Shown in pieces: positions 25,385 to 26,144 of a DNA stretch of 26,144 nucleotides. Source of the DNA: JALOAD01 sp023228995 [NCBI: Candidatus Muiribacterium halophilum]. Lineage in GTDB: Bacteria; Muiribacteriota; Muiribacteriia; Muiribacteriales. Every line of letters begins with the position of its first letter. Position 1 is the first letter of the stretch. The position numbers and the translations under genes are program-made. The DNA lies in the NCBI GenBank assembly GCA_023228995.1, contig JALOAD010000046.1, positions 142-26,285 of the forward strand, given 5' to 3'. The notes beneath the pieces are model-generated. The model made no database searches, had not been told where the DNA came from, and worked only from the letters and a program-made list of their open reading frames with translations.

Positions 25385-26144
25385 AACAATTTAAGAATAT
25401 TCTCCAAAGTTTTTTTCATATCTTTTCTATGAATCACCATATCAACCATACCACAATCTTTTAAAAAATCAGCTCTCTGAAAATTATCTGGAAGTTTTTG
25501 TTTTATAGTCTGTTCTATAACTCTAGGTCCTGCAAAACCAATAAGAGCACCTTTTTCAGCAATTATAACATCACCAAGAAAAGCAAAACTCGCACTTACT
25601 CCACCAGTTGTAGGATGAGTCAAAACAGATATAAAAGGAATGTTTTTTTCTTCAAGCAAAGCTAAAGCTGCCGAGGTTTTTGCCATTTGCATAAGAGATA
25701 TTATAGCTTCTTGCATTCTTGCACCGCCAGAAGCCGAAAAAACAATAAGAGGTCTTTTTTTGTCAATACAACTCATAGCAAGTCTATAAAACTTTTCACC
25801 AACTACACTTCCCATTGAACCACCAAAAAATTTAAAATCCATAACGCCAACATTAACCGGTACACCTCCAATTTTACCCGAAACAGCAGTAAATGCAGAA
25901 GATTTTCCAGAAGCTAATATTGTTTTTTCTATTTTAGTATTGTATTTTTCACCTTTTATTTCAAAATCAAGAAAATCTTTAGAAATAACATTTTGATAAA
26001 GTTCTTTGTATTTTCCCTTATCAAGAATATTCTTAAGTCTTTCTTCAACAGGTATATATTCATGAAAATCACATTTTGGACAAACATAAAGATTCATAGA
26101 AAGAGATTTATTAAAAATTCCCTGCCCACAGTTCTTACATTTAA
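25363..26144 (-). CDS. accD: acetyl-CoA carboxylase carboxyltransferase subunit beta, AccD (5' end cut by window)
   Basis: Partner of AccA in the carboxyltransferase reaction. The frame stays open upstream of the internal Met at 26097 to the window edge and encodes CKNCGQGIFNKSLSMNLYVC, followed by PKC. This completes the family's zinc ribbon (CxxC then CxxC), so the ATG at 26097 is not the start and the gene runs on beyond 26144. About 260 codons are visible of a usual 280-300. The core shows ASGKSSAFTAVSGKIGG, VMDFKFFGGSMGSVVGEK, FSASGGARMQE, THPTTGGVSASFA and GPRVIEQT, all typical of AccD. The 3' end overlaps accA by 22 nt. Confidence 0.96.
   Translation of the reverse strand, partial: KCKNCGQGIFNKSLSMNLYVCPKCDFHEYIPVEERLKNILDKGKYKELYQNVISKDFLDFEIKGEKYNTKIEKTILASGKSSAFTAVSGKIGGVPVNVGVMDFKFFGGSMGSVVGEKFYRLAMSCIDKKRPLIVFSASGGARMQEAIISLMQMAKTSAALALLEEKNIPFISVLTHPTTGGVSASFAFLGDVIIAEKGALIGFAGPRVIEQTIKQKLPDNFQRADFLKDCGMVDMVIHRKDMKKTLENILKLLWNQKTD

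Noticed and set aside
25363-26097. accD starting at the ATG at 26097
   Set aside because: The frame stays open upstream and encodes the first CxxC of the zinc ribbon, so this Met is internal.

Overview
The window is AT-rich DNA (by eye roughly 70% A+T) from a bacterium with a diderm-type toolkit: a lipoprotein with a lipobox, a type II secretion/type IV pilus-like assembly system and a periplasmic cell-wall amidase. ATG, GTG and TTG starts with GGAG-type ribosome sites are all used, under the standard bacterial code. No rRNA, tRNA, CRISPR array, transposase or prophage gene is visible. The lineage cannot be fixed from the sequence; a deep-branching uncultured low-GC diderm is my best guess.

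Layout: all genes but one lie on the minus strand, so transcription runs from high to low coordinates. (1) About 10.05-26.14 kb holds a long run of tightly packed genes: accD (cut by the window edge), accA, a sigma-70 factor, an exported TPR protein, miaB, a divergent N-acetylmuramoyl-L-alanine amidase, mutS, uvrB, uvrC, a nucleotide-sugar epimerase and a radical SAM/SPASM/TPR fusion. From miaB onward every neighbour abuts or overlaps (8, 4, 0, 20, 4 and 8 nt), which points to translational coupling. A good promoter lies just upstream of the exported TPR gene and would give an almost leaderless message. (2) 9859-10053 is a noncoding gap between two convergent genes. It holds a degenerate 7-bp tandem repeat followed by four short perfect or near-perfect hairpins in a row. 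(3) 8380-9858 is the only plus-strand gene, a lipoprotein built of repeated beta-sandwich domains. (4) 20-8191 is a secretion/pilus-type operon: cytoplasmic TPR protein, GspE/PilB ATPase, GspF/PilC platform protein, GspG major pseudopilin, two minor pseudopilins, a membrane-anchored GAF-adenylate cyclase and a final GspK/PilX-like protein.

How they work together: GspE drives GspF, which assembles GspG into a periplasmic filament, and the three minor pseudopilin-like proteins probably form its tip. No outer-membrane secretin (GspD/PilQ), prepilin peptidase or GspC/L/M partner is encoded here. The cyclase, placed between pseudopilin genes, suggests cAMP signalling tied to the system. The long run combines fatty-acid synthesis (accDA), transcription (sigma), tRNA modification (miaB), wall remodelling and DNA repair (mutS, uvrBC). 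The most unusual items are the hairpin/heptamer element, the cyclase inside the pseudopilin operon, a dyad centred on the pseudopilin -10 box, and the radical SAM-TPR fusion coupled to an epimerase.
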